Position numbers and translations under genes: made by a program | Notes under the pieces: generated by a model | What the model was told of the DNA's origin: nothing | What the model saw: the letters and a program-made list of their open reading frames with translations, nothing else | Databases searched by the model: none | Shown here: positions 35,645 to 46,499 of the stretch, in pieces | How positions within the stretch are numbered: the first letter of the stretch is position 1 | Layout: each line of letters opens with the position of its first letter | Assembly: GCF_000004195.4 (NCBI RefSeq) | Contig: NC_030677.2 | Location: forward strand, 40,921,142 to 40,985,141 | Length of the DNA stretch: 64,000 bases | Direction of reading: 5' to 3' | Source: Xenopus tropicalis | Lineage: Eukaryota; Chordata; Amphibia; Anura; Pipidae

Positions 35645-35918
35645 TACTAAGTAGTTTGCCCAATGCCATAATCCACACAGGTGAATAAAAAGAGCAAGGT
35701 TAATGCACAGTATGTCAGTGTTCCTCTAGTCAGGCTATTACCCATAGACTCTGATCGTGCCAGCTATAGTTATGCAACAAGAGGGCATTAAAAACAACAC
35801 ATATTTGGAATAACTATATCCAGCAGATCTGAGTGACCAATTAATACAATCAAAATGATATTGCCACTGGAAATAACCTGTAGTGTCTTCAGTGAATTTG
35901 GTCAAATAGGGCCATGTA

Positions 35919-37497
35919 CAATGGTGTGAAAAACTATTTGCCCCCTTCCTGATTTCTTATTCTTTTGCATGTTTGTCACACAAAATGTTTCTGATCATCA
36001 AACACATTTAACTATTAGTCAAAGATAACACAAGTAAACACAAAATGCAGTTTTTAAATGAGGGTTTTTATTATTTAGGGAGAAAAAAAATCCAAACCTA
36101 CATGGCCCTGTGTGAAAAAGTAATTGCCCCCTGAACCTAATAACTGGTTGGGCCACCCTTAGCAGCAATAACTGCAATCAAGCGTTTGCGATAACTTGCA
36201 ACGAGTCTTTTACAGCTCTCTGGAGGAATTTTGGCCCACTCATCTTTGCAGAATTGTTGTAATTCAGCTTTATTTGAGGGTTTTCTAGCATGAACCGCCT
36301 TTTTAAGGTCATGCCACAACATCTCAATAGGATTCAGGTCAGGACTTTGACTAGGCCACTCCAAAGTCTTCATTTTGTTTTTCTTCAGCCATTCAGAGGT
36401 GGATTTGCTGGTGTGTTTTGGGTCATTGTCCTGCTGCAGCACCCAAGATCGCTTCAGCTTGAGTTGACGAACAGATGGCCGGATTTTTTGGTAGACAGTA
36501 GAATTCATGGTTCCATCTATCACAGCAAGCCTTCCAGGTCCTGAAGCAGCAAAACAACCCCAGACCATCACACTACCACCACTGTTGGTATGATGTTTTT
36601 TTTCTGAAATGCTGTGTTACTTTTACGCCAGATGTAACGGGACACGCACCTTCCAAAAAGTTAAACTTTTGTCTCGTCGGTCCACAAGGTATTTTCCCAA
36701 AAGTCTTGGCAATCATTGAGATGTTTTTTAGCAAAATTGAGACGAGCCTTAATGTTCTTTTTGCTTAAAAGTGGTTTGCGCCTTGGAAATCTGCCATGCA
36801 GGCCGTTTTTGCCCAGTCTCTTTCTTATGGTGGAGTCGTGAACACTGATCTTAATTGAGGCAAGTGAGGCCTGCAGTTCTTTAGATGTTGTCCTGGGGTC
36901 TTTTGTGGCCTCTCGGATGAGTTGTCTCTGCGCTCTTGGGGTAATTTTGGTCGGCCGGCCACTCCTGGGAAGGTTCACCTCTGTTCCATGTTTTTGCCAT
37001 TTGTGGATAATGGCTCTCACGCTGGAGTCCCAAAGCTTTAGAAATGGCTTTATAACCTTTACCAGACTGATAGATCTCAATTACTTTTGTTCTCATTTGT
37101 TCCTGAATTTCTTTGGATCTTGGCATGATGTCTAGCTTTTGAGGTGCTTTTGGTCTACTTCTCTGTGTCAGGTAGCTCCTATTTAAGTGATTTCTTGATT
37201 GAAACAGGTGTGGCAGTAATCAGGCCTGGGGGTGACTACAGAAATTTAACTCAGGTGTGATAAACCACAGTTAAGTTATTTTTTAACAAGGGGGGCAATC
37301 ACTTTTTCACACAGGGCCATGTAGATTTGGAGTTTTTTAAATAAAGTAAACCTTCATTTAAAAACTGCATTTTGTGTTCAATTATGTTATCTTTGACTAA
37401 TAGTTAACGGTTTTTGATGAGCAGAAACATTTAAGTGTGACAAACATGCAAAAGAATAAGAAATCAGGCAGGGGGCAAATAGTTTTTCACACCATTG
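35919..37497 (-). mobile_element. Tc1/mariner element, copy 1 (defective)
   Basis: It starts CAATGGTGTGAAAAACTATT and ends with its inverse CACACCATTG, flanked by TA on both sides. Terminal inverted repeats are about 200 bp. At 1,579 bp it is slightly shorter than copy 3 because of small deletions. It lies in the exact middle of the palindromic MITE at 35647-37769. Confidence 0.9.
36137..37126 (-). pseudogene. Tc1 transposase, broken copy 1
   Basis: It aligns over its length with the intact transposase at 43912-44934. It is broken in several ways. A TAA replaces a Glu codon just after the TDETKV motif (near 36660). A 10-bp deletion near 36580 causes a frameshift. About 5 codons are lost near 36485. 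There is also a frameshift near residue 37, where the TTV of copy 3 is missing. The C-terminal part still shows the second Asp (QQDNDPKHT) and the Glu (NPIEMLW). Confidence 0.9.
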
Positions 37498-37774
37498 TAC
37501 ATGGCCCTATTCGACCAAATTCACTGAAGACACTACAGGTTATTTCCAGTGGCAATATCATTTTGATTGTATTAATTGGTCACTCAGATCTGCTGGATAT
37601 AGTTATTCCAAATATGTGTTGTTTTTAATGCCCTCCTGTTGCATAACTATAGCTGGCACGATCAGAGTCTATGGGTAATAGCCTGACTAGAGGAACACTG
37701 ACATACTGTGCATTAACCTTGCTCTTTTTATTCACCTGTGTGGATTATGGCATTGGGCAAACTACTTATTAGGG

Positions 37775-39380
37775 CACACACCCTCAACAAGGTTACCAGC
37801 CTTGTCAATATTACACCTGAGTTTTCTTTCCATAGGAATAAATAGAATGTTGGTGAGTTTTATGTATTAAGCTCTAAACTTACATACTGATCTGCCCCAA
37901 AATATATTTTCTATATCTAACATGCTACAGATAATTATACCTGATGGCAATGTACACTTTTTTTTACAAGCCTCTGTATGTGGTGACTTCCATTCTGGGC
38001 AAGACTGGAGTAAATCCTGAACAGTTTAAAACATTCTGCTTTTTAAAATGTGCTAATGTGCTCAGTTTGTTATGTTAACTATATTTACTAAATTAATTAT
38101 TCAAAATGGTTTCTTTTTTTCCTTAGATTAATAGGGGTTATTTATTCACCACAGGCAGTTGAGACTACAAATTTCCCTGCAGTCAGTTCTCTAAAAATCC
38201 CATTCATTAAAGGCACTTGCTCCTTTGTATAGTTGTGCTCTGCACCACTGCCAGGTCCAGACTGAGATTCTAAATAGGCCCTGGCATTTCAGTAACACAA
38301 ATACCCAAACAGCCCCCACATATCCAAAAAATAGTAAATAACAGTGGTATCTTTCAGCAGCCCCTCTGGTATTTGCCAGAATCAACATATTGCCAGACCT
38401 GGCTGCTGCCTTTTTCCAAGCTCAGTTGAGCCAATTGATGCAGTTTATTGTGTAAACCCAGGAGTTGCTGTAGCTCGAGTTACTACTCCAGCTTCTGTCA
38501 AGAACTGGGCATGCAAGACACTTTCACGCCCAATGTGGAAAAGGACACCAAACTTTCAGTGCAGTTGTAACCAATTTAGGTTCAATTAATGTAATTTTAA
38601 TGCATTGGCAATAACAGAGTCAGGTGCATCTCCCCCTGGTAAACACAATTATGCTGGAATAATGGGGAAAACACTGAATTATGGGTAAAACCATGGTGCT
38701 TGCCCTTGAAACTACACTTAGCCAACTGTGTTGCAGTAGCTAAATGACTCCTAACGCTAGTGACACACCAGATGGGTTCTTGGCCTGCGAATTAATGCAG
38801 TCTGATAATCTGCCCGCAGTAAGTAGGTTGAAAAAAGACGCATGTCCATCACATTCAACCATAATGCCTATATATAAGCTGCCTAACTGCTAGTTGAGGA
38901 AGGCAAAAAATCCCATCTGAAGCCTCTCTAATTTGCAGCAGAGGGGAGAAAATTCCTTCTCGACTCCAAGATGGCAATAGGACCCGTCCCTGGATCAACT
39001 TGTACTAAGAGATAACCCTGTATTCCCTCACTTGCTAAAAAGCCATCCAGCCCCTTCTTAAGCCACTACTCGAGAATTTCCACACTGAAATCAACTTTGT
39101 GGGCTTGCACCTGAGCCGACATAGAGGCTTTGGGTGCAGACACATCAGAAAGCAGTTAGGAGCATAGCTGTGGCACTAGTCTAATGTATTAATTTTATAC
39201 TAAAACTAGTTAGCAATAAAAAATGGAAGATTCCTGTGGGATCAGGGCTGTTGAGGGCAAACTCTGAATTCCATGTATTATTGCAACACAAAATGTGATG
39301 CAAACAGTCCGCACAACAGTCAGTGAAAGTAGAGTGTTCTTTATGTAAGAAGAAAGTAATAAAATATGTATTTCCAATAA
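37775..39380. other. Intergenic; degraded retroelement-like segment at 38820-39110
   Basis: The segment with TCCCATCTGAAGCCTCTCTA, GAAAATTCCTTCTCGACTCC and GTCCCTGGATCAACTTGTAC looks like a dispersed LINE-type fragment, judged from familiarity of the phrasing only. No gene was found in the rest. Confidence 0.4.
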
Positions 39381-39635
39381 ACGATTGTCACGAACGCCAC
39401 CACAGACGTACGTGACCAGGCGGGCAGCTGTAAGGGTTAACACATCAACTACACAGTTTTTCGCTAACTCATGCAATCAAACCCGAAACAGCCCCAACCC
39501 GCCTAAACAAACTGCCACCACCGCGTTTAAAGGCCGCAAGCACCCAAATCTAGAGGTTCTATTGCACACTGACACTTCCCAGAGGCAAATCACCCCAGAC
39601 TCCTAGCTAAGCACTCTAGCAGACAATGCAAGTTA

Positions 39636-39979
39636 AGCTGGCCATACACGCACCGATACTATCGCACGAAACCTCGTTTCGTACGATATTCGGTGCGTGT
39701 ATGGCATGTCGGTGAGTCGACCGATATCGCAGGAAGCTGCTGATATCGGACGACTCGCCGATCGGCCAGGTTAGAAAATTTTGATCAGGCGCCATAGAAG
39801 GCGCCTGACCAAAATCTGCCGTCAGGGCTGAATCGGCAGAAGGAGGTAGAAATCCTATTGTTTCTACCTCCTTATCTGCTGTTTCAGCCCTGACGGTGTG
39901 TGGCGGATCTGACGATGTTTCGTGCGACCGATGGTCGCACAAAACATCGTCAGATCGCCACGTGTATGGCCAGCTTTAG
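39636..39979. mobile_element. TTAA MITE with AGCTGGCCATACACG ends (uninterrupted copy)
   Basis: TTAAGCTGGCCATACACGCA on the left is inverted against CGTGTATGGCCAGCTTTA on the right. Inner dyads are ACGAAACCTCGTTTCGTACG, GGCGCCATAGAAGGCGCC and GGAGGTAGAAA against TTTCTACCTCC. A second copy at 45752-46394 has a clean TTAA insertion site, which fixes the target sequence. Confidence 0.85.
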
Positions 39980-41300
39980 TCTACAGACACACACAACTTT
40001 CCCACAAGCAAACAAAAGGTTAAGCAGACACACTTTCCTTATAACTAGCAAGGGGTTAAACACATTTACATACACACTCTTCGTAAGGCATAAAGGTTCA
40101 ATAGAGCACAAAGAAAAACTTATTAAATTTTATATTTAATATTCCAAAGTGGACAGTGCATATGTTATATAAAAGCAGTGAATGTTACAAACAGACATAC
40201 ATGTTGCAGAACAGTTATAAAAATAAAAGGGGATAAAAACACAGAGAAACGTTACAGGGATCTTGTGCCCTCTTGAGGTCAGAGTTTAGGAATAGTGAAC
40301 TCACAATCCAAAAAGAACATGGATGCCCCAAAATATGAGTTAACTGGCACCTGGGTCTGTGCCCTTTTTTATCCTACTCCTGGGACCCTCCCTCATTACT
40401 GTATTTATGAGGAGGGAGTGCCCAGGGGTGCGTCACAGGACCTCCCCTGTAGAGAGCTATACTTCTCCTGCCCGTTTCTGGTCATATAATATTGGTACTT
40501 GCCAGTACCCAATATTATTATGACAATAGGGGCTTGTCTTAACCCACATGGGGGCGATCAAAATGATACCAAACATGGGGGGTGTCTCATGTCCCAGTCC
40601 CCCAGAACCCATCCCTGCTCAGAGAGGGGTATAGGCTGCCCCTGTTTGGTATCATTTGGAAGCCTGGGGCCTCCTCATAAATCCTATGTGAGTTATGAGG
40701 ATGTGGACCTTAAAGCAGCGGAGATATGGATCCATTTCTATAATCCATATTTTCTGATAGCTGCACCCCCCCCCTGCTGCTCTAGGTCCCCAGTTGGCCT
40801 GTTTGATCATAGATCAAAGAAAGCAATAGCCCCAGGTTTCCCGCCCACCAAATGGCTGGATACGGATAGTCTGCTCCCTCTGTTGGAGTTGCCCCCTTTC
40901 CCGCAGCCCCTAAATGCATATTTAAGGGTCTCTGCAGGAGACTAGATGGTGATAAGGGGTTAACCCTTTGCCAGGTCGGGGCCATATGGTGCCTGGCATG
41001 ACAACGATCCATGCATACATATGCATAATAAGAATCCCACTGCCTGTCACACATAAGAGCCACATGTAAGCTAAGTCTTACTTAGCAGGGGGTGTTGTGA
41101 ATCCTTGGAGACAGGATCCTACACTGCTTATTAAGATGCTGTGCTGGAAATCTGCACCCTACCACCCTGAGAAATTGTAGAAAACTAAGGCTCCACAACA
41201 AAGTACAAAGTGTGTATAGAACAAAACATGCAGTAAATGACATGGGTGGGACTACCATTGGTGCAGCTACACTGGGGCACAGCTATAAGGCACCCACTGA
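39980..41300. other. Intergenic, GC-richer block, possible LTR-like remains
   Basis: 39387-41205 has a different composition from its surroundings, with short C runs and unit phrases such as TGTCACGAACGCC at its left. I could not find paired ends or a target duplication, so an LTR origin is only a suggestion. The open frames at 40499-40945 and 40782-41063 overlap on opposite strands and show no domain. Confidence 0.3.
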
Positions 41301-41304
41301 AATA

Positions 41305-42897
41305 CAGTGGTGTGAAAAACTATTTGCCCCCTTCCTGATTTCTTATTCTTTTGCATGTTTGTCACACAAAATGTTTCTGATCATCAAACACATTTAACTA
41401 TTAGTCAAAGATAACACAAGTAAACACAAAATGCAGTTTTTAAATGAGGGTTTTTATTATTTAGGGAGAAAAAAATCCAAACCTACATGGCCCTGTGTGA
41501 AAAAGTAACCTAATAACTGGTTGGGCCACCCTTAGCAGCAATAACTGCAATCAAGCGTTAGCGATAACTTGCAACGAGTCTTTTACAGCGCTCTGGAGGA
41601 ATTTTGGCCCACTCATCTTTGCAGAATTGTTTTAATTCAGCTTTATTTGAGGGTTTTCTAGCATGAACCGCCTTTTTAAGGTCATGCCACAACATCTCAA
41701 TAAGATTCAGGTCAGGACTTTGACTAGGCCACTCCAAAGTCTTCATTTTGTTTTTCTTCAGCCATTCAGAGGTGGATTTGCTGGTGTGTTTTGGGTCATT
41801 GTCCTGCTGCAGCACCCAAGATCGCTTCAGCTTGAGTTGACGAACAGATGGCCGGACATTCTCCTTCAGGATTTTTTGGTAGACAGTAGAATTCATGGTT
41901 CCATCTATCACAGCAAGCCTTCCAGGTCCTTAAGCAGCAAAACAACCCCAGACCATCACACTACCACCACTGTTGGTATGATGTTTTTTTTCTGAAATGC
42001 TGTGTTACTTTTATGCCAGATGTAACGGGACACGCACCTTCCAAAAAGTTCAACTTTTGTCTCGTCGGCCCACAAGGTATTTTCCCAAAAGTCTTGGCAA
42101 TCATTGTGATGTTTTTTAGCAAAATTGAGACGAGCCTTAATGTTCTTTTTGCTTAAAAGTGGTTTGCGCCTTGGAAATCTGCCATGCAGGCCGTTTTTGC
42201 CCAGTCTCTTATGGTGGAGTCGTGAACACTGACCTTAATTGAGGCAAGTGAGGCCTGCAGTTCTTTAGATGTTGTCCTGGGGTCTTTTGTGGCCTCTTGG
42301 ATGAGTTGTCTCTGCGCTCTTGGGGTAATTTTGGTCGGCCGGCCACTCCTGGGAAGGTTCACCACTGTTCCATGTTTTTGCCATTTGTGGATAATGGCTC
42401 TCACTGTGGTTCGCTAGAGTCCCAAAGCTTTAGAAATGGCTTTATAACCTTTACCAGACTGATAGATCTCAATTACTTTTGTTCTGATTTGTTCCTCAAT
42501 TTCTTTGGATCTTGGCATGATGTTTAGCTTTTGAGGTGCTTTTGGTCTACTTCTCTGTGTCAGGTAGCTCCTATTTAAGTGATTTCTTGATTGAAACAGG
42601 TGTGGCAGTAATCAGGCCTGGGGGTGACTACAGAAATTGAACTCAGGTGTGATAAACCACAGTTAAGTTATTTTTTAACAAGGGGGGCAATCACTTTTTC
42701 ACACAGGGCCATGTAGATTTGGAGTTTTTTTTCTCCCTTAATAACGTAAATCTTGATTTAAAAACTGCATTTTGTGTTCAATTATGTTATCTTTGACTAA
42801 TAGTTAACGGTTTTTGATGAGCAGAAACATTTAAGTGTGACAAACATGCAAAAGAATAAGAAATCAGGAAGGGGGCAAATAGTTTTTAACACCACTG
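41305..42897 (-). mobile_element. Tc1/mariner element, copy 2 (defective)
   Basis: It starts CAGTGGTGTGAAAAACTATT, ends AACACCACTG, and is flanked by TA (41303-41304, 42898-42899). Length 1,593 bp. Compared with copy 3 it lacks about 13 bp near 41508 (the ATTGCCCCCTGA region) and carries the same 10-bp deletion as copy 1 near 41970. Confidence 0.92.
41545..42520 (-). pseudogene. Tc1 transposase, broken copy 2
   Basis: The frame is split into blocks at 41558-41911 and 42153-42404. The 10-bp deletion near 41970 shifts the frame. A stop (TAA for a Ser codon) lies near 41930, and another small deletion lies near 42212 (RKRLGKN region). The QQDNDPKHT and IEMLWHD motifs survive. Confidence 0.9.
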
Positions 42898-42899
42898 TA

Positions 42900-43690
42900 T
42901 ATAAATGTAAACACTACTGACATTTGGTGTGAATTAGGAGCCAACTATATCCCAACATGTCGTTGCGCCACTTCGAGCCAGCATAAAGCAAGGAACAAGC
43001 AACACAGTACAACCAGTTCTAGGACATTTTACGTACATCCCATTTAGCTTCTAGAAGGTTCATGCACTTTATGGGTAGCAGACGAGCCTCTTCATCTACT
43101 TATGAAGGTCACTGGCCAAAGAGCATTTTGTTTGTTGAAAGAACAGATTTTGATCACTTCCTGTAGAATGGCATCTTGGGACCCCATACACACAAGGGCA
43201 AGACATTGAGTCACCACAGAATGACTGAATCATATGTATATTTAAATACAATTAAGTAAATTCACAGAATCAGATTCCAATATTGGACTGTAGTAGCAGT
43301 TAGGAAACTATACCCCCAAGCAATGTAGGTCTATATAAACATATATTACATAAACAATCCCATATGTACAACTCTACTTTATCTAAATGAACCATTTTCA
43401 TAAAAATATACTTTTTTAGTAGTATGTGCTATTGGGTACTCCTAAATAGAAAACTCCCATTTTAAGAATTAATGGCATTATCATGTATTCTGGAGGCATT
43501 ATAGATGAGACTGGAATTGTATTGGTCCTACCATATGTTGTGAATGAAATAAGTACTCTCCTATGTTTGTTCCCATATATAACAACTGCAAGCAGATCAC
43601 TGAAATGACTGACCGATGACAACTGTCTAAAATATATACACAGGTCGTCCCTCTGTACATAAAGAAGTCTCCTGTGTGTGCTGGGAACAC
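42900..43690. other. Spacer between Tc1 copies 2 and 3
   Basis: AT-rich single-copy-looking DNA. The minus open frame 43416-43754 runs into the Tc1 terminus and is not a gene. Confidence 0.5.
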
Positions 43691-43693
43691 ATA

Positions 43694-45326
43694 CAGTGGT
43701 GTGAAAAACTATTTGCCCCCTTCCTGATTTCTTATTCTTTTGCATGTTTGTCACACAAAATGTTTCTGATCATCAAACACATTTAACTATTAGTCAAAGA
43801 TAACACAAGTAAACACAAAATGCAGTTTTTAAATGAGGGTTTTTATTATTTAGGGAGAAAAAAAATCCAAACCTACATGGCCCTGTGTGAAAAAGTAATT
43901 GCCCCCTGAACCTAATAACTGGTTGGGCCACCCTTAGCAGCAATAACTGCAATCAAGCGTTTGCGATAACTTGCAACGAGTCTTTTACAGAGCTCTGGAG
44001 GAATTTTGGCCCACTCATCTTTGCAGAATTGTTGTAATTCAGCTTTATTTGAGGGTTTTCTAGCATGAACCGCCTTTTTAAGGTCATGCCACAACATCTC
44101 AATAGGATTCAGGTCAGGACTTTGACTAGGCCACTCCAAAGTCTTCATTTTGTTTTTCTTCAGCCATTCAGAGGTGGATTTGCTGGTGTGTTTTGGGTCA
44201 TTGTCCTGCTGCAGCACCCAAGATCGCTTCAGCTTGAGTTGACGAACAGATGGCCGGACATTCTCCTTCAGGATTTTTTGGTAGACAGTAGAATTCATGG
44301 TTCCATCTATCACAGCAAGCCTTCCAGGTCCTGAAGCAGCAAAACAACCCCAGACCATCACACTACCGCCACCATATTTTACTGTTGGTATGATGTTCTT
44401 TTTCTGAAATGCTGTGTTACTTTTACGCCAGATGTAACGGGACACGCACCTTCCAAAAAGTTCAACTTTTGTCTCGTCGGTCCACAAGATATTTTCCCAA
44501 AAGTCTTGGCAATCATTGAGATGTTTTTTAGCAAAATTGAGACGAGCCATAATGTTCTTTTTGCATAAAAGTGGTTTGCGCCTTGGAAATCTGCCATGCA
44601 GGCCGTTTTTGCCCAGTCTCTTTCTTATGGTGGAGTCGTGAACACTGACCTTAATTGAGGCAAGTGAGGCCTGCAGTTCTTTAGATGTTGTCCTGGGGTC
44701 TTTTGTGGCCTCTCGGATGAGTTGTCTCTGCGCTCTTGGGGTAATTTTGGTCGGCCGGCCACTCCTGGGAAGGTTCACCACTGTTCCATGTTTTTGCCAT
44801 TTGTGGATAATGGCTCTCACTGTGGTTCGCTGGAGTCCCAAAGCTTTAGAAATGGCTTTATAACCTTTACCAGACTGATAGATCTCAATTACTTTTGTTC
44901 TCATTTGTTCCTCAATTTCTTTGGATCTTGGCATGATGTCTAGCTTTTGAGGTGCTTTTGGTCTACTTCTCTGTGTCAGGTAGCTCCTATTTAAGTGATT
45001 TCTTGATTGAAACAGGTGTGGCAGTAATCAGGCCTGGGGGTGACTACAGAAATTGATATTGAAATTGAAAATTGAAATTGATAAACCACAGTTAAGTTAT
45101 TTTTTAACAAGGGGGGCAATCACTTTTTCACACAGGGCCATGTAGATTTGGAGTTTTTTTTCTCCCTTAATAACGTAAACCTTCATTTAAAAACTGCATT
45201 TTGTGTTCAATTATGTTATCTTTGACTAATAGTTAACGGTTTTTGATGATCAGAAACATTTAAGTGTGACAAACATGCAAAAGAATAAGAAATCAGGAAG
45301 GGGGCAAATAGTTTTTCACACCACTG
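43694..45326 (-). mobile_element. Tc1/mariner element, copy 3 (structurally complete)
   Basis: 1,633 bp with CAGTGGTGTG...CACACCACTG ends and TA target duplications at 43692-43693 and 45327-45328. Terminal inverted repeats are about 210 bp on each side. Within each, the inner phrase ACATGGCCCTGTGTGAAAAA echoes the outer end, as in the IR/DR subgroup of Tc1 elements (the Sleeping Beauty arrangement). The right repeat carries a short ATTGAAATTG expansion near 45055-45078. Confidence 0.95.
43912..44934 (-). CDS. Tc1/mariner transposase, intact 340-residue ORF
   Basis: This transposase would cut and paste its own element at TA sites. Residues about 1-110 form the paired-like bipartite DNA-binding region, with two helix-turn-helix units and the GRPTK motif at 59-63. 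The catalytic triad is complete: D153 (TDETK), D244 (QQDNDPKHT) and E279 (NPIEMLW). There are 34 residues between the last two, so DD34E. The glycine-rich box is YGGGSVMVWGCF. The length is normal for Tc1 transposases (about 340), and there are no stops or frameshifts. Its two neighbours in this window are dead. The intact frame suggests recent activity, but expression and activity are unknown. Confidence 0.95.
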   Translation of the reverse strand: MPRSKEIEEQMRTKVIEIYQSGKGYKAISKALGLQRTTVRAIIHKWQKHGTVVNLPRSGRPTKITPRAQRQLIREATKDPRTTSKELQASLASIKVSVHDSTIRKRLGKNGLHGRFPRRKPLLCKKNIMARLNFAKKHLNDCQDFWENILWTDETKVELFGRCVSRYIWRKSNTAFQKKNIIPTVKYGGGSVMVWGCFAASGPGRLAVIDGTMNSTVYQKILKENVRPSVRQLKLKRSWVLQQDNDPKHTSKSTSEWLKKNKMKTLEWPSQSPDLNPIEMLWHDLKKAVHARKPSNKAELQQFCKDEWAKIPPELCKRLVASYRKRLIAVIAAKGGPTSY

Positions 45327-45751
45327 TATTTCCTAAGAGAATAATAGATATAGATTTCAAAATAACTTTTTTTTGTTGAGATCATTTGGACTTTTTATGC
45401 CTGGGGTCACTTGCTTTGTCCCTTCTGTTTTCACTACAAATGAAGGGAAGTCCCAGGAAAAGCTGAGTGTGGGTGCTGTGGAGGCTCAGCCAGGTCAAGG
45501 CAGTCACCCAGTACAGGTATGGGATCCCTTATCCGGAAACCCGTTATCCAGAAAGTTCCAAATTACAGAAAGGCCATCTCCCATAAACTCCATTCTAAGC
45601 AAATAATTCTAATTTTTAAAAATGATTTCCTTTTCTCTGTAATAATAAAACAGAACATTGCACTTGATCCCAACTAAGATATAATTAATCCTTATGGGAG
45701 GCAAAGAAAGCCTATTGGGTTTATTCAATATTTAAATGATTTTTAGCAGGC

Positions 45752-46394
45752 TAAAGCTGGCCATACACGCACCGATAATATCGTACGAAACCTTGTTTCG
45801 TACGATATTCAGTGCGTGTATGGCAAGTCGGTGAGTCGACCGGTATCGCAGGAAGCTGCTGATATCGGTCGACTCGGTCAGAAAATTTTGATCTGGCGCC
45901 ATAGAAGGCGCCTGAGCAAAATCTGGCGTCAGGGCTGAATCGGCAGAAGGAGGTAGAAATCCTATTGTTTCTACCTCCTTATCTGCTGTTTCCAGGCCCG
46001 GATTTGTGGAAAGGCCACAAAGGCCCGGGCCTAGGGCAGCAAAATTTGGGGGGCGGCATGCCGCCCCGCCGCACCAAAATATTAAAGTTTATTGCGCATA
46101 CAGAGCAATGGGGAACTCTCCCCCACTGCTCCGTATGCGATTGAAAAGGGCCGCGCATGCGCAATCGCGAGTTCGCGCATGCGCGGGGGGAGGTTCGCCG
46201 TTCGCGCATGCGCAGGGGGCGTTCGCGCATGCGCAGGGGGCCATGACAGAGAGGGGGCGGCCTCGGGGCGCCCGGCCAACAAATCCGGCCCTGGCTGTTT
46301 CGCCCTGATGGTGTGTGGCGGATCTGACGATGTTTCGTGCGACCGACGGTTGCATGAAACATCGCCAGATCACCACGTGTGTGGCCACCTTTAA
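45752..46394. mobile_element. TTAA MITE with AGCTGGCCATACACG ends, itself interrupted
   Basis: It is the same family as 39636-39979: AAAGCTGGCCATACACGCAC on the left, CACGTGTGTGGCCACCTTTA on the right, and shared inner dyads. It lies inside the repeat at 45516-46482 at a TTAA. It is interrupted at 45993-46293 by a hAT MITE. Without that insert and its duplication it is about 334 bp, close to the 344 bp of the other copy. Confidence 0.88.
45993..46293. mobile_element. hAT-type MITE (CAGGCCCGGATTTGT ends)
   Basis: Inverted ends CAGGCCCGGATTTGT and ACAAATCCGGCCCTG are flanked by a perfect 8-bp duplication, GCTGTTTC (45985-45992 and 46294-46301). This is diagnostic of hAT-like insertion. It is GC-rich, with four GCGCATGCGC motifs at 46153-46162, 46175-46184, 46204-46213 and 46225-46234. 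Open frames across it on both strands are by-products of its composition. Confidence 0.92.
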
Positions 46395-46499
46395 GATATG
46401 GAGATCCAAATTACGGAAAGATCCCTTATCTGGAAAACCCCAGGTCCCGAGCATTCTGGATAACAGGTCCCATACTTGTACAACACAAAGCCCAGGCAG

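Larger units (their letters stand above)
35647..37769. mobile_element. Palindromic MITE split by a Tc1 insertion
   Basis: Arms 35647-35918 and 37498-37769 are inverted copies about 270 bp long with roughly two differences. TA dinucleotides flank both outer ends (35645-35646, 37770-37771), so this may be a Tc1/mariner-type MITE. Joined without the insert, the centre would read GGGCCATGTACATGGCCC, a perfect palindrome with TA at its middle. Confidence 0.7.
45516..46482. repeat. Dispersed GTTATCC-type repeat (copy 3), split by a nested insertion
   Basis: The left part, 45516-45751, starts ACAGGTATGGGATCCCTTAT and holds GATCCCAACTAAGATATAAT. The right part, 46395-46482, holds TTACGGAAAGATCCCTTATC and ends GGATAACAGGTCCCATACTT. 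The outer ends are inverted copies. Removing 45752-46394 rejoins the repeat at a TTAA site. Confidence 0.85.

Noticed and set aside
40499..40945. Plus-strand 148-codon ORF
   Set aside because: No recognisable domain, an overlapping opposite-strand ORF, and it sits in a block of repeat-like composition.
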